Source of the DNA: CAYNKA01 sp964397655
Lineage (GTDB): Bacteria > Spirochaetota > Spirochaetia > DTKZ01
NCBI GenBank assembly: GCA_964397655.1
Contig: CAYNKA010000003.1
Location: forward strand, 186,001-250,000
DNA length: 64,000 nt
Reading direction: 5' to 3'
The notes below the pieces were generated by a model. That model was not told where the DNA came from and did no database searches. It worked only from the letters and a program-made list of their open reading frames with translations. Positions 49,943-57,178 of this stretch are shown piece after piece. Both the position numbers and the translations under genes were made by a program. Numbering within the stretch: the first letter of the stretch is position 1; every line of letters starts with the position of its first letter.

Positions 49943-50371
49943 TTACCAGCGACCTCCCCGCATCATGCCGCCTTTCCCTGCGCCGCCGGGTCCCCGGCCG
50001 CCGCCGATTCCGCATCCGCCGCCGGCCTGACCGAGATCGTAATCCTTGCCGCCGACCGATACCTTCGTGACCATGAGCATGGAATATTCGGGAGCCGCGG
50101 GGAACTGCCGCTCATATCCTTCCAGCTTGACCGAGGCGCCGTCCTTGATGCCGTCGACGAATCCCGCCAGACGACCGAGTCTCGGGGTGTAGTAGGTTTT
50201 TCCTCCGGTCTTGAGCCCGATCATTCCGTTGATGAGGGCGAGTTTTCCTTCGACCTTCACGGTCTGACCCTGAGCCTGATTCCAGCCCTGCGGCCCCCAA
50301 GGCGCGGTCTGCGCCGCGAGAACTCCGCCCGCGGTCAACGCCACGACGAGAACGATAATCGCTTTCTTCAT
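49943..50371 (-). CDS. Small secreted protein with OB-like core and Gly-rich tail
   Basis: 142 residues. Signal peptide (IIVLVVALTAGGVLAAQ), then a beta-rich core (QTVKVEGKLALINGMIGLKTGGKTYYTPRL, GIKDGASVKLEGYER, MLMVTKVSVGGKDYDLG) and a glycine-rich end (GGGCGIGGGRGPGGAGKGGMMRGGRW). The core looks like a small ligand- or metal-related OB/YdeI-type barrel, not assignable. ATG 50371 follows AAGGAG. Confidence 0.65.
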   Translation of the reverse strand: MKKAIIVLVVALTAGGVLAAQTAPWGPQGWNQAQGQTVKVEGKLALINGMIGLKTGGKTYYTPRLGRLAGFVDGIKDGASVKLEGYERQFPAAPEYSMLMVTKVSVGGKDYDLGQAGGGCGIGGGRGPGGAGKGGMMRGGRW

Positions 50372-50745
50372 ACTGTATCTCCTTGCTTCTTCGACCCCCC
50401 GCGATTTCCGATCGCGGTAGGTGGTTTTTCTCCCCAACTTATTACAGCAAAGAACGTGCCAAGATAGTATTCCGACGAGGAGCGCAGTCAGGAAAAGGAT
50501 GCCGATGATGTAAATATATGTATATTAACGAATTGAATTAATGTATCGAGCTTTTTTCATCGCAATCCCGAGACTGCTCAGACATACCGCCCCATTCCGC
50601 GGAGGAAATCAGTTGGGAACAAACTGCCCATCTATAGGGGTCGGGGAAAAATATTCCCAGCCCGAAGGTCCGAGAGACTATTCGAAAGGGAATACTTGCC
50701 TTCGATCCCGATTCCGAGTACATATCATGATGACCGCCTGATCCT
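50372..50745. other. Intergenic stretch, no gene seen
   Basis: About 375 bp of rather A+T-rich sequence between divergent genes. It should hold the promoters of both; I cannot place them firmly. Confidence 0.35.
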
Positions 50746-50760
50746 ATGGGAGGAAAAACC

Positions 50761-51549
50761 ATGAAAACGACGGCGAACGGCCATTCCTTGCATTTCGAAC
50801 TCTCCGGGAAACGAGGCGGACCCGTCCTCGCGTTCAGCCATTCGCTCGCGTCCTCGATCGTCATGTGGGAACCGCAGGCCGAGCGCTTCGGAAAGGACTT
50901 CGCCGTCCTCCGATACGACATCCGGGGCCACGGCGACAGCGAGGCGACGCCTGCGCCTTATTCGCTCGATCAGCTCGCCTCGGATTTCATCGGACTTCTC
51001 GACGCGCTCCGCGTGGAAAAGGTGCACTTCGTCGGACTTTCCCTGGGAGGGATGATCGGCCAGGCCTTGGGCATCTTTCATCCAGACCGCCTCGCAAGTC
51101 TCTGCCTCTGCGATACCTCGTGCCGAACAACGGCAGAGGGGGCAAGGATATGGGAGGACCGGATCGCATCGGTCCGCTCAAACGGACTAGGCCCGGAACT
51201 CGAGCCGACCATGAAACGCTGGTTTTCTGACGATTACTTGGCGAAGGGCTCTCCCCTTCTCGACAGAGTGCGGGATCAGTTCGTCCGGACACCTGTCGAG
51301 GGGTACATCGGCTGCGCGGAAGCCATACGGGGTCTGGACTATCAGGATCGCCTCTCATCGATCCGGTTGCCGGTCCAGGTCATGGTCGGCGAACGCGATC
51401 CGGGAACGCCGACAGCGGCGGCTCGGGCGATCCATGCCAGGATCGAAGGAGCCAAGCTCGTCGTCATACCGGAAGCCCTGCACCTTCCGAACGCGGAAAA
51501 GCCGGAGATTTTCAACGAGGCGCTCGCGGACTTCCTCGCGAATCGTTGA
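50761..51549 (+). CDS. Alpha/beta hydrolase, 3-oxoadipate enol-lactonase-like
   Basis: 262 residues. Nucleophile elbow GLSLGGMIGQ (Ser near 99), acid Asp in VMVGERDPGTP, and catalytic His in PEALHLPNAEKPEIFN. The substrate-facing N-terminus (LHFELSGKRGGPVLAFSHSLASSIVMWEPQ, YDIRGHGDSEATPAPYSLDQLASDFIGLLDAL) is most like PcaD. No other beta-ketoadipate genes are near, so the true ester or lactone substrate is open. ATG 50761 is preferred because GGAGG lies 9 bp upstream; the ATG at 50746 is part of that ribosome site. Confidence 0.82.
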   Translation: MKTTANGHSLHFELSGKRGGPVLAFSHSLASSIVMWEPQAERFGKDFAVLRYDIRGHGDSEATPAPYSLDQLASDFIGLLDALRVEKVHFVGLSLGGMIGQALGIFHPDRLASLCLCDTSCRTTAEGARIWEDRIASVRSNGLGPELEPTMKRWFSDDYLAKGSPLLDRVRDQFVRTPVEGYIGCAEAIRGLDYQDRLSSIRLPVQVMVGERDPGTPTAAARAIHARIEGAKLVVIPEALHLPNAEKPEIFNEALADFLANR

Positions 51550-51687
51550 CGAACCGAAGAAAGACCCGGCGACTTGGCCTCGCCGTCGCGCGGAATGAGT
51601 ATATTATTCCTAGACATACGGAACGGAGGGACCTTGCGCCCCTCCCGGCGGTTACTCCGATAGAAAAAACCTATTTGGAGGCGACCT

Positions 51688-52521
51688 ATGTTTTCGAAAA
51701 TGCTCGTGGCGACGGATCTCACCGAGACATCCGACGCACTGCTCCGGGCTCTCGGCAGGCTCGAGAAGCTCGGGACCAAGGAAGCGGTTCTCGTCTACTG
51801 TTTCAGCGTCTTCGAAGCGGAGGCTCTGGCGGATCGATTCCTCGAGCTCGCCGAGCCCGCATTGAACAGGCAGAAGGCGCTGCTCGATGCGATGGGATTC
51901 TCCACGACGGCGAAATTGACCATAGGCCCGCCGCAGGCGGAGATCAAGAGGCAGGCGGACGAGGCGTCCTGCTCGTTCATCGTCGTAGGCGCGCATGGGC
52001 GTTCGCTGGTCGGAGAGAACGTGCTCGGGGGCGTCACGAGCGGGGTGGTCCACTCCGCGACGAAACCGGTCCTGGTGCTTAGACCGAACGATCGGGATTT
52101 TCTCGGAAACATCCTCTTTCCCACGGATTTCTCACAGAACGCCGAATATGCCTACACCTTCGTGAAAAAGCTCGCCGAGTACAAGGCCGAACGGATCACC
52201 CTGCTCCACGTCCAGGACGAAGCGAAGCTCGGAACCCATCTCAAGCACAAGCTCGAGGAATTCAACGCCTTGGATTCCGAACGCCTTGACCGCATGAAGG
52301 ATGAGCTCATCCGGCTCGGAGCCGGCGAGGTTTTCGCGGAGGTCGCGTTCGGATCCCCGAAAGGCGAGATCGTGGAAAGGATCAACGAAAGCAACGTCTC
52401 CCTCACGGTCATCGGGAGCCAGGGCAGAGGCTATGCGGGCGAAGTGTTTCTCGGCAGCGTGAGCCACGCGGTGGCCCGGAAGGCGAAGACCTCGCTCCTT
52501 CTCATTCCCGCTTCGCTCTGA
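51688..52521 (+). CDS. Tandem universal stress protein (UspA)
   Basis: 277 residues with two Usp domains (1-132 and 138-277). Each has the nucleotide-loop pattern: VVGAHGRSLVGENVLGGVTSGVVHSATKPVLVLRP in the first and VIGSQGRGYAGEVFLGSVSHAVARKAKTSLLLIP in the second. A GGAGG site precedes the ATG. Monocistronic; ends in the hairpin shared with the rhodanese gene. Confidence 0.92.
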   Translation: MFSKMLVATDLTETSDALLRALGRLEKLGTKEAVLVYCFSVFEAEALADRFLELAEPALNRQKALLDAMGFSTTAKLTIGPPQAEIKRQADEASCSFIVVGAHGRSLVGENVLGGVTSGVVHSATKPVLVLRPNDRDFLGNILFPTDFSQNAEYAYTFVKKLAEYKAERITLLHVQDEAKLGTHLKHKLEEFNALDSERLDRMKDELIRLGAGEVFAEVAFGSPKGEIVERINESNVSLTVIGSQGRGYAGEVFLGSVSHAVARKAKTSLLLIPASL

Positions 52522-52554
52522 AAAAAAAAACGGCCCCTCCCGGGGGAGGGGCCG
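52521..52554 (-). terminator. Intrinsic terminator of the cytochrome-rhodanese operon
   Basis: CGGCCCCTCC (from 52531) and GGGAGGGGCCG (to 52554) form a strong hairpin. On the minus strand it is followed by ten T residues (52530-52521), so it terminates the transcript of the rhodanese gene. The T tract touches the stop codon of the usp gene on the other strand. Confidence 0.88.
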
Positions 52555-52575
52555 CGCATCGTCGCGGATAACGAC

Positions 52576-53475
52576 TCATTCCCATACGAAGCGGGAGAAT
52601 TTGATCCGAGAATCCTTCGAGATCTCCTCGGACGAACCGTCGTAGGACTTGACGTCCTTGTATCCGAGCACTTCATGGAGAACGTACCACCAGCCGGTGG
52701 CGAGGACGCCGGTGTCGCAGTAGGTGATGATTTCCGCGTTCTTGTTCTTGTACCTGCCGGCCGCCATCGCCTCGAGCTCGGCCTTGTCGCGGGCGAGGTT
52801 CTCGGCGTTCACGATCCAGATCGTCGGAAGATTGCCGGCCCCGGGGACGTGTCCGAACTGGCTCACCATGCCCTGCTTGTTGACGCCGAAATAGACGTCG
52901 GGAGATCTCGCGTCGAGAATGGCGCCCTTTCCGATCTTGCCGATGAGGTAATCCTTGGAGGCGAAGTAATCCTTCCTGGCCTTTACGGTGAAGCCGGTGC
53001 TCTTGGGGCGCACTGAGTCGGTGGATACAGGTTTCCCGTCCTTCACCCATTTTTCGTATGCGCCGTCGAGGATGGTCACGTTCTCGACGCCGGCGTAGAG
53101 CAGCGTCCAGGCGATCCTGGTGATCCAGGTGAATTCAGCGAAGGTCTTGCCTACCAGGACAACGTGCGAATCGGCCTTGATGCCGGCGCCGGATACCAGA
53201 TCCGCGAGATCGTCGTCGGCGGGAAGCTCGTTGCGGAGCCCTCCCTTGGTGGCGAGCCAGCTCGACTGCACCACGTTCACCGCGCCCGGGATGTGTCCTT
53301 CCCGGTATTCTTCGACCTTGCGGATGTCGACGACTACGACCTGAGGATTCTTCAGGTTCTTCTCGAGCCACGCGGTCGAAACGAAGGGATCGATCGATCG
53401 CGCGAAGCTCAGGGCGGGGAGAGCGATCAAGGCGATCAACGCCAAAAGAAGGCTCTTATTCGTCCTCATATTCAT
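52576..53475 (-). CDS. Secreted tandem-rhodanese sulfurtransferase
   Basis: 299 residues from the ATG at 53475 (GAGGAGA ribosome site). Signal peptide (LLLALIALIALPALSFA). Two rhodanese domains: the first (about 28-140) has RKVEEYREGHIPGAVNV but no active-site Cys. The second (about 160-299) has LDARSPDVYFG and the active loop YCDTGVLATGWW with the persulfide Cys. It moves sulfane sulfur between donors and acceptors in the periplasm. It is 29 bp downstream of the multihaem cytochrome gene, so it probably works with it, perhaps in sulfur-compound reduction (inference). Confidence 0.9.
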   Translation of the reverse strand: MNMRTNKSLLLALIALIALPALSFARSIDPFVSTAWLEKNLKNPQVVVVDIRKVEEYREGHIPGAVNVVQSSWLATKGGLRNELPADDDLADLVSGAGIKADSHVVLVGKTFAEFTWITRIAWTLLYAGVENVTILDGAYEKWVKDGKPVSTDSVRPKSTGFTVKARKDYFASKDYLIGKIGKGAILDARSPDVYFGVNKQGMVSQFGHVPGAGNLPTIWIVNAENLARDKAELEAMAAGRYKNKNAEIITYCDTGVLATGWWYVLHEVLGYKDVKSYDGSSEEISKDSRIKFSRFVWE

Positions 53476-53504
53476 TTCTCCTCTATAACGAAGATCGGCG
53501 GCCC

Positions 53505-54728
53505 TTACCATTTGTGTATGAGACCCTTGTTCGCTTCGGAACCGCCTTTTATCATGGCTTCCTCTTTGAGGAAGTACTCATGCTGGTCGTGACATACCTC
53601 GCATTCCCTCGTACGGTCCGTTCTCTTGCGCGTGTTGTGGGGAACCGTATCCCAATAGTTGGGCATCGCGTCGAACTTCTCCTGCTTGATTCCGGCCGAA
53701 GCGAACGTGTCGCGAACGGTCGGTACGAGCCTGAGCGTAGTCACCTGATCGGGTTTTCTCGGATTTTTTCCGAGGATGATGGTCGGCGTGGCCGTCGCTC
53801 CCTTGCCGAGATGGCATTCGGAGCAGTTGCGATACGGAGCCGACGAATGGCAGGCCGAACAGCCGACCGAATCACCGTGCTCGCCGTGCGTTCCCGCGGC
53901 CCGTTCGGATTTTTCCTCGCCCGGAACGTGGCATTTGACGCATTCGGGCCTTCCGGCTACATCTCTACGGCTCGTATACGCCTTACCGTCTCCGTGAAGT
54001 TCCGTTTTCGTATGGCAGTCCATGCACATCATGCCTTTCTGGTAATGAACATCCGCCGTACCGCCGTACTCACCGGTGAACTCCGGGTAGACTCTCCCGC
54101 CGTGACAGAGAGCGCAGGTCTTTCCTTCGTCCTTCCTGACGAATTTATGCCCGTCGATGAGACCGAGATTCACTCCGGAAATCACGGGACTCTTCACATG
54201 ACAATCTCCGCAGGACGCATGACAGCTCCTACAGGATTGCTCGAAGACCTTCGTCTCGAAGATCTTCTTTTCACTTTCGGAAAAACGCTTGGACACGCCG
54301 TGCTTGAAACCGGCGGTCGAATAATGAAGGGAAAGCTTGTAGGTCTTCGCGGTTTCGCCGTGGCAGGTTCCGCACACTTCGGGATCGTCCGAAGGGCGTT
54401 TTACCATTCCCGTGTGCGATGAAGCCTTGTCCTTTCCCGCAGGGTTTCCTCTATGACAGACCGCACACCCTTGGGAAAAATGAGGATCGGATTTGAGAAA
54501 GTCCTTGTTCACCACGAAACCTTGAAAGAGCTGATCCGCCCGAACCGGGGGAGGAGCTCCCGCTCACCCTTCCCCTTCGGACTCGCCCATGACAGGCGGT
54601 ACGAAGAGCCCCTTCATGACGGTCGCGTCCGTATGGCAGCGGACGCAGCTCGAATCCACGGCGAAAAGCGAGGCCGACAGGAAGAATGCGGCCGCGGAAA
54701 CGACGCTCAGGAATTTTCCTTTTACCAT
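53505..54728 (-). CDS. Undecahaem cytochrome c with an in-frame UGA, candidate selenoprotein
   Basis: One reading frame of 407 residues, continuous except for a single TGA at codon 55 (54564-54566). Before it: signal peptide (MVKGKFLSVVSAAAFFLSASLFA) and haem motif CVRCH. After it: CAVCH, CGTCH, CRSCH, CGDCH, CALCH, CMDCH, CVKCH, CSACH, CSECH and CEVCH, eleven in all. Around the UGA the protein reads GESEGEG-U-AGAPPPVR. Without readthrough the ten-haem part has no export signal. The hairpin at 54528-54559 and the sel operon at 37.4-40.7 kb support selenocysteine insertion; a nonsense mutation is the alternative. ATG 54728 follows AAAGGGG. The rhodanese gene is downstream in the operon and resB-ccsA is divergent. 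Likely a periplasmic electron carrier or terminal reductase. Confidence 0.75.
54528..54559 (-). promoter_or_regulatory. SECIS-like stem-loop downstream of the in-frame UGA
   Basis: Starting 5 nt after the UGA: outer helix GAGCT/AGCTC (5 bp), internal loop CC/TC, then TCC/GGA, a one-base bulge, CCCG/CGGG and an apical loop GTT whose first base is G, 19 nt after the UGA. Bacterial SECIS elements need a stem, a small apical loop with G in its first two positions and a distance of about 16-37 nt, all of which hold. High G+C makes chance hairpins easy, so this is support, not proof. Confidence 0.6.
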
Positions 54729-54756
54729 CGTAAAACCCCTTTCTCTGACATATTTA

Positions 54757-54785
54757 ATCATAATTCAAAAAAGGAAAAATGTAAA
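54757..54785 (-). promoter_or_regulatory. Promoter of the cytochrome-rhodanese operon
   Basis: On the minus strand TTTACA (54780-54785) and TATGAT (54757-54762) with a 17-bp spacer, 29 bp before the cytochrome ATG. Confidence 0.65.
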
Positions 54786-54923
54786 CGTCTCCCGCCGAAG
54801 GCGCGGTTTTGAAGCCTGCCCCTTCGGGACGAATATGAAAGCCCCGCCGGTCCCGACGGACCACCGTCTGAGACAGTGGGTATCATTTGCCGTGAACGGC
54901 AGATCCGCGATCAAGAACTCGCC

Positions 54924-54938
54924 GTGCCGTCACGGCAC
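54924..54938. repeat. Small perfect inverted repeat upstream of resB
   Basis: GTGCCG and CGGCAC around TCA, 22 bp upstream of the resB -35 box. It could be a regulator site for the divergent cytochrome/cytochrome-maturation region. No regulator family assigned. Confidence 0.35.
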
Positions 54939-54959
54939 TCTCCGACTTCCCGTGCTCGC

Positions 54960-54988
54960 TTGACAGTGAAATTTCCATCCTTTAAGAT
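54960..54988 (+). promoter_or_regulatory. Promoter of resB-ccsA
   Basis: TTGACA (54960-54965) and TAAGAT (54983-54988) with exactly 17 bp between them, 31 bp before the start codon of resB. Confidence 0.75.
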
Positions 54989-55019
54989 CGAAGCGAAACC
55001 TGAATCCGGAGTATTATAG

Positions 55020-55970
55020 TTGACTATCATAGAGCGTCTACGATCCGTAAAACTAGCGGTCGGCCTTCTGCTCTACCTCACCGTGGGCGGAGTTCTGGCG
55101 ACTCTCATCCCCCAAGGTCTGGACCAGTCCTATTATCAAGGCCACTATCCCAAGCTCTTGGCGGAATTCATCCTCCAAACCCGCTTCGATCGTTTCTTCA
55201 CGTCCCTCCTCTTCCTCTTTCCCTCCCTGCTTTTCATCCTGAATCTGGCGGCCTGTTCGGTCCATCGATTCGTACGGGAACTGAAGAAGGTCCGCGGCCC
55301 GAAACGATTCGGCCCCGACATACTCCACTTCGGACTCATCCTACTTTCGGTCGGAGCCGTCGTTTCCTTCTCGTCGAGGCAGGAGGGCTTCGTCGAGCTT
55401 TCCGTGGGCGACAAGATCGAGATCCCGGGGGGCTTTCTCCTCAGTCTCGTCGACTTTCAGTACCTTACCTATGCCGACGGGAGGCCGAAAGACTGGATCT
55501 CAACGGTAAAGGTCACGAAAGGAAACGAAACGGTACGCGAGCGTTTCGACATCCGGGTGAACCATCCTCTTTCCGTCGGAAGCGTCACGCTGTACCAGGT
55601 TTCCCACGGGAGCCAGCTTCAGCTCGTGCTCGAGGAGCGGAGTGGCAAGACCCTCACCCTCACCCAGGGAGAACGGATCACCAGGGGAGATGCGGCACTC
55701 TTCTTCATGGCGCCAGACGACAAGACGGGCGAGGGGGCGAATAGAAAGGCGATCATCCATCGAGTGACGCCGGCCGGAAGTTCCGTGATACGAGCCGGCG
55801 TCGGTGACAAGGTAGGAGACCTCGCGGTGAAAAGCATCCAGCAGACGGACATCACGGGCATAGAGGCCGTTTCGGACCCCGGGTTGCTGCCGGTGTTCGC
55901 GGCCTTCATCATCATCACGATCGGACTCGCCCTCACGTTCTTTCAAAAGATAGGAGACCGTCCGAAATGA
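55020..55970 (+). CDS. resB: Cytochrome c biogenesis protein ResB (system II)
   Basis: 316 residues. Four membrane segments: near 10-30 (VKLAVGLLLYLTVGGVLATLIPQG), 62-82, 105-122 and 287-307. A periplasmic domain of about 165 residues lies between the last two (FVELSVGDKIEIPGGFLLSLVDFQYLTYADGRPKDWISTV; NHPLSVGSVTLYQVSHG). The start is a TTG with GGAG 11 bp upstream. ResB with CcsA/ResC forms the haem export and ligation complex for CxxCH motifs. Its position opposite an 11-haem cytochrome suggests dedicated service. Confidence 0.88.
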   Translation: MTIIERLRSVKLAVGLLLYLTVGGVLATLIPQGLDQSYYQGHYPKLLAEFILQTRFDRFFTSLLFLFPSLLFILNLAACSVHRFVRELKKVRGPKRFGPDILHFGLILLSVGAVVSFSSRQEGFVELSVGDKIEIPGGFLLSLVDFQYLTYADGRPKDWISTVKVTKGNETVRERFDIRVNHPLSVGSVTLYQVSHGSQLQLVLEERSGKTLTLTQGERITRGDAALFFMAPDDKTGEGANRKAIIHRVTPAGSSVIRAGVGDKVGDLAVKSIQQTDITGIEAVSDPGLLPVFAAFIIITIGLALTFFQKIGDRPK

Positions 55971-56749
55971 CCACGCTCGCATTCATCCTTCTCGTCCTTG
56001 CGGCCGGAAGCCAGACAGCATTTTTATTCAGGAAAGGAAAAAAAGAAGATCCGTTTCCGGCATATCTCGCGCTCGGCGCGGCTCTCCTTCTCTTCGGCGT
56101 CATCGCATGGAGGAGCTTCGAGATGAGTTTCGTAGCCTTGACGAACACCTTCGAATCGCTCGTGTTCTACTCGGGAGTCGTGGCCGTCCTCGTATTCGTG
56201 TATCGCAAACAGAAAAGACTGCCTTTCAACCCCTTCGTCCAATTCGGCGCACTGATGGCTTCGATCGTATTCCTCGCTCTCGCATCGTCTCCGCTCGCCC
56301 CGAAGGCGGTCCTGCCCCCCATCCCCGCGCTCAAATCATACTGGCTCGTGCTCCATGTGGCCTTTTCCTTCATCGGAGAGGCGTTCTTCGTCGTGTCCTT
56401 CGTCGCATCCCTGGCGTTTCTCGCATCGAGAAGCGAGGAGCGGAAGCTCGCCTTCGACAGGATCACCTACACCGCCATTGCAGTCGGATACCCCGTCTTC
56501 ACGGCCGGAGCGCTGATCTTCGGCGCGGTTTGGGCCGAACGGGCCTGGGGCCGATACTGGAGTTGGGACCCGAAGGAAACCTGGGCCCTCGTAACTTGGC
56601 TCGTCTATACAGCTTATCTCCACATACGGCTCATCAGAAAACGGGAAGACCGGCTCCCCTCGCTTCTTTCGGTAGTAGGATTCCTCTCTACTCTTTTCAC
56701 GTTCTTCGGGGTAAACTTTCTCCTGAAAGGCCTGCACAGTTACGGCTGA
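55967..56749 (+). CDS. ccsA: Cytochrome c assembly protein CcsA/ResC
   Basis: 260 residues, eight predicted membrane helices and the haem-handling WWD motif WGRYWSWDPKETWALVTWL. Conserved histidines flank it (VLHVAFSF, AYLHIRLI). The start overlaps the resB stop by 4 bp. It presents haem to apocytochromes outside the membrane. Confidence 0.92.
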   Translation: MTTLAFILLVLAAGSQTAFLFRKGKKEDPFPAYLALGAALLLFGVIAWRSFEMSFVALTNTFESLVFYSGVVAVLVFVYRKQKRLPFNPFVQFGALMASIVFLALASSPLAPKAVLPPIPALKSYWLVLHVAFSFIGEAFFVVSFVASLAFLASRSEERKLAFDRITYTAIAVGYPVFTAGALIFGAVWAERAWGRYWSWDPKETWALVTWLVYTAYLHIRLIRKREDRLPSLLSVVGFLSTLFTFFGVNFLLKGLHSYG

Positions 56750-56770
56750 AGCGGAAAGGAGAAGGCGCAC

Positions 56771-57166
56771 ATGAAGAATAAACTCCGAAGCATCTACGAG
56801 AAGATCCTCGCGGACATCGAAACCCTACCATCCCACTCCGATGAAGAAATCGCCGCTGCCGCACGACACCTCTCGATGATGGCTTACCAGTGCCCGGTGG
56901 ATTTCACCTTGAAGGATTTCCTCTTCTCCACGAAAAGCGACCTCGAAGATGAGCTCGCCCGTATCGCAAACCTGTCGCCGGAAGAGCTCAGGCGCAAACC
57001 GTCACAGGTCGAGGAATGGCCGGATATGCCTACTGAGGATGACGTCGAGCGCAACAGGATCCGAAGGATGGAATTCCTCTTCAGGGAATTCAGAGACCTC
57101 ACGCGATTGCGTTCGAACGATCCTAAGGCGTGGGACAAGATCAACGAACTTTACTATGACGACTGA
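56771..57166 (+). CDS. Hypothetical helical protein next to ccsA
   Basis: 131 residues, no signal, strongly charged and mainly helical (KLRSIYEKILADIETLPSHSDEEIAAAARHLSMMAYQCPVDFTLKDFLF; EDDVERNRIRRMEFLFREFRDLTRLRSNDPKAWDKINELYYDD). Family not recognised. It starts 21 bp after ccsA and ends 12 bp before the DUF4062 gene, on the same strand as both, so it may belong to either. A GAAAGGAGAAGG site precedes the ATG. Confidence 0.65.
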   Translation: MKNKLRSIYEKILADIETLPSHSDEEIAAAARHLSMMAYQCPVDFTLKDFLFSTKSDLEDELARIANLSPEELRRKPSQVEEWPDMPTEDDVERNRIRRMEFLFREFRDLTRLRSNDPKAWDKINELYYDD

Positions 57167-57178
57167 GGAGCCGGCAGC

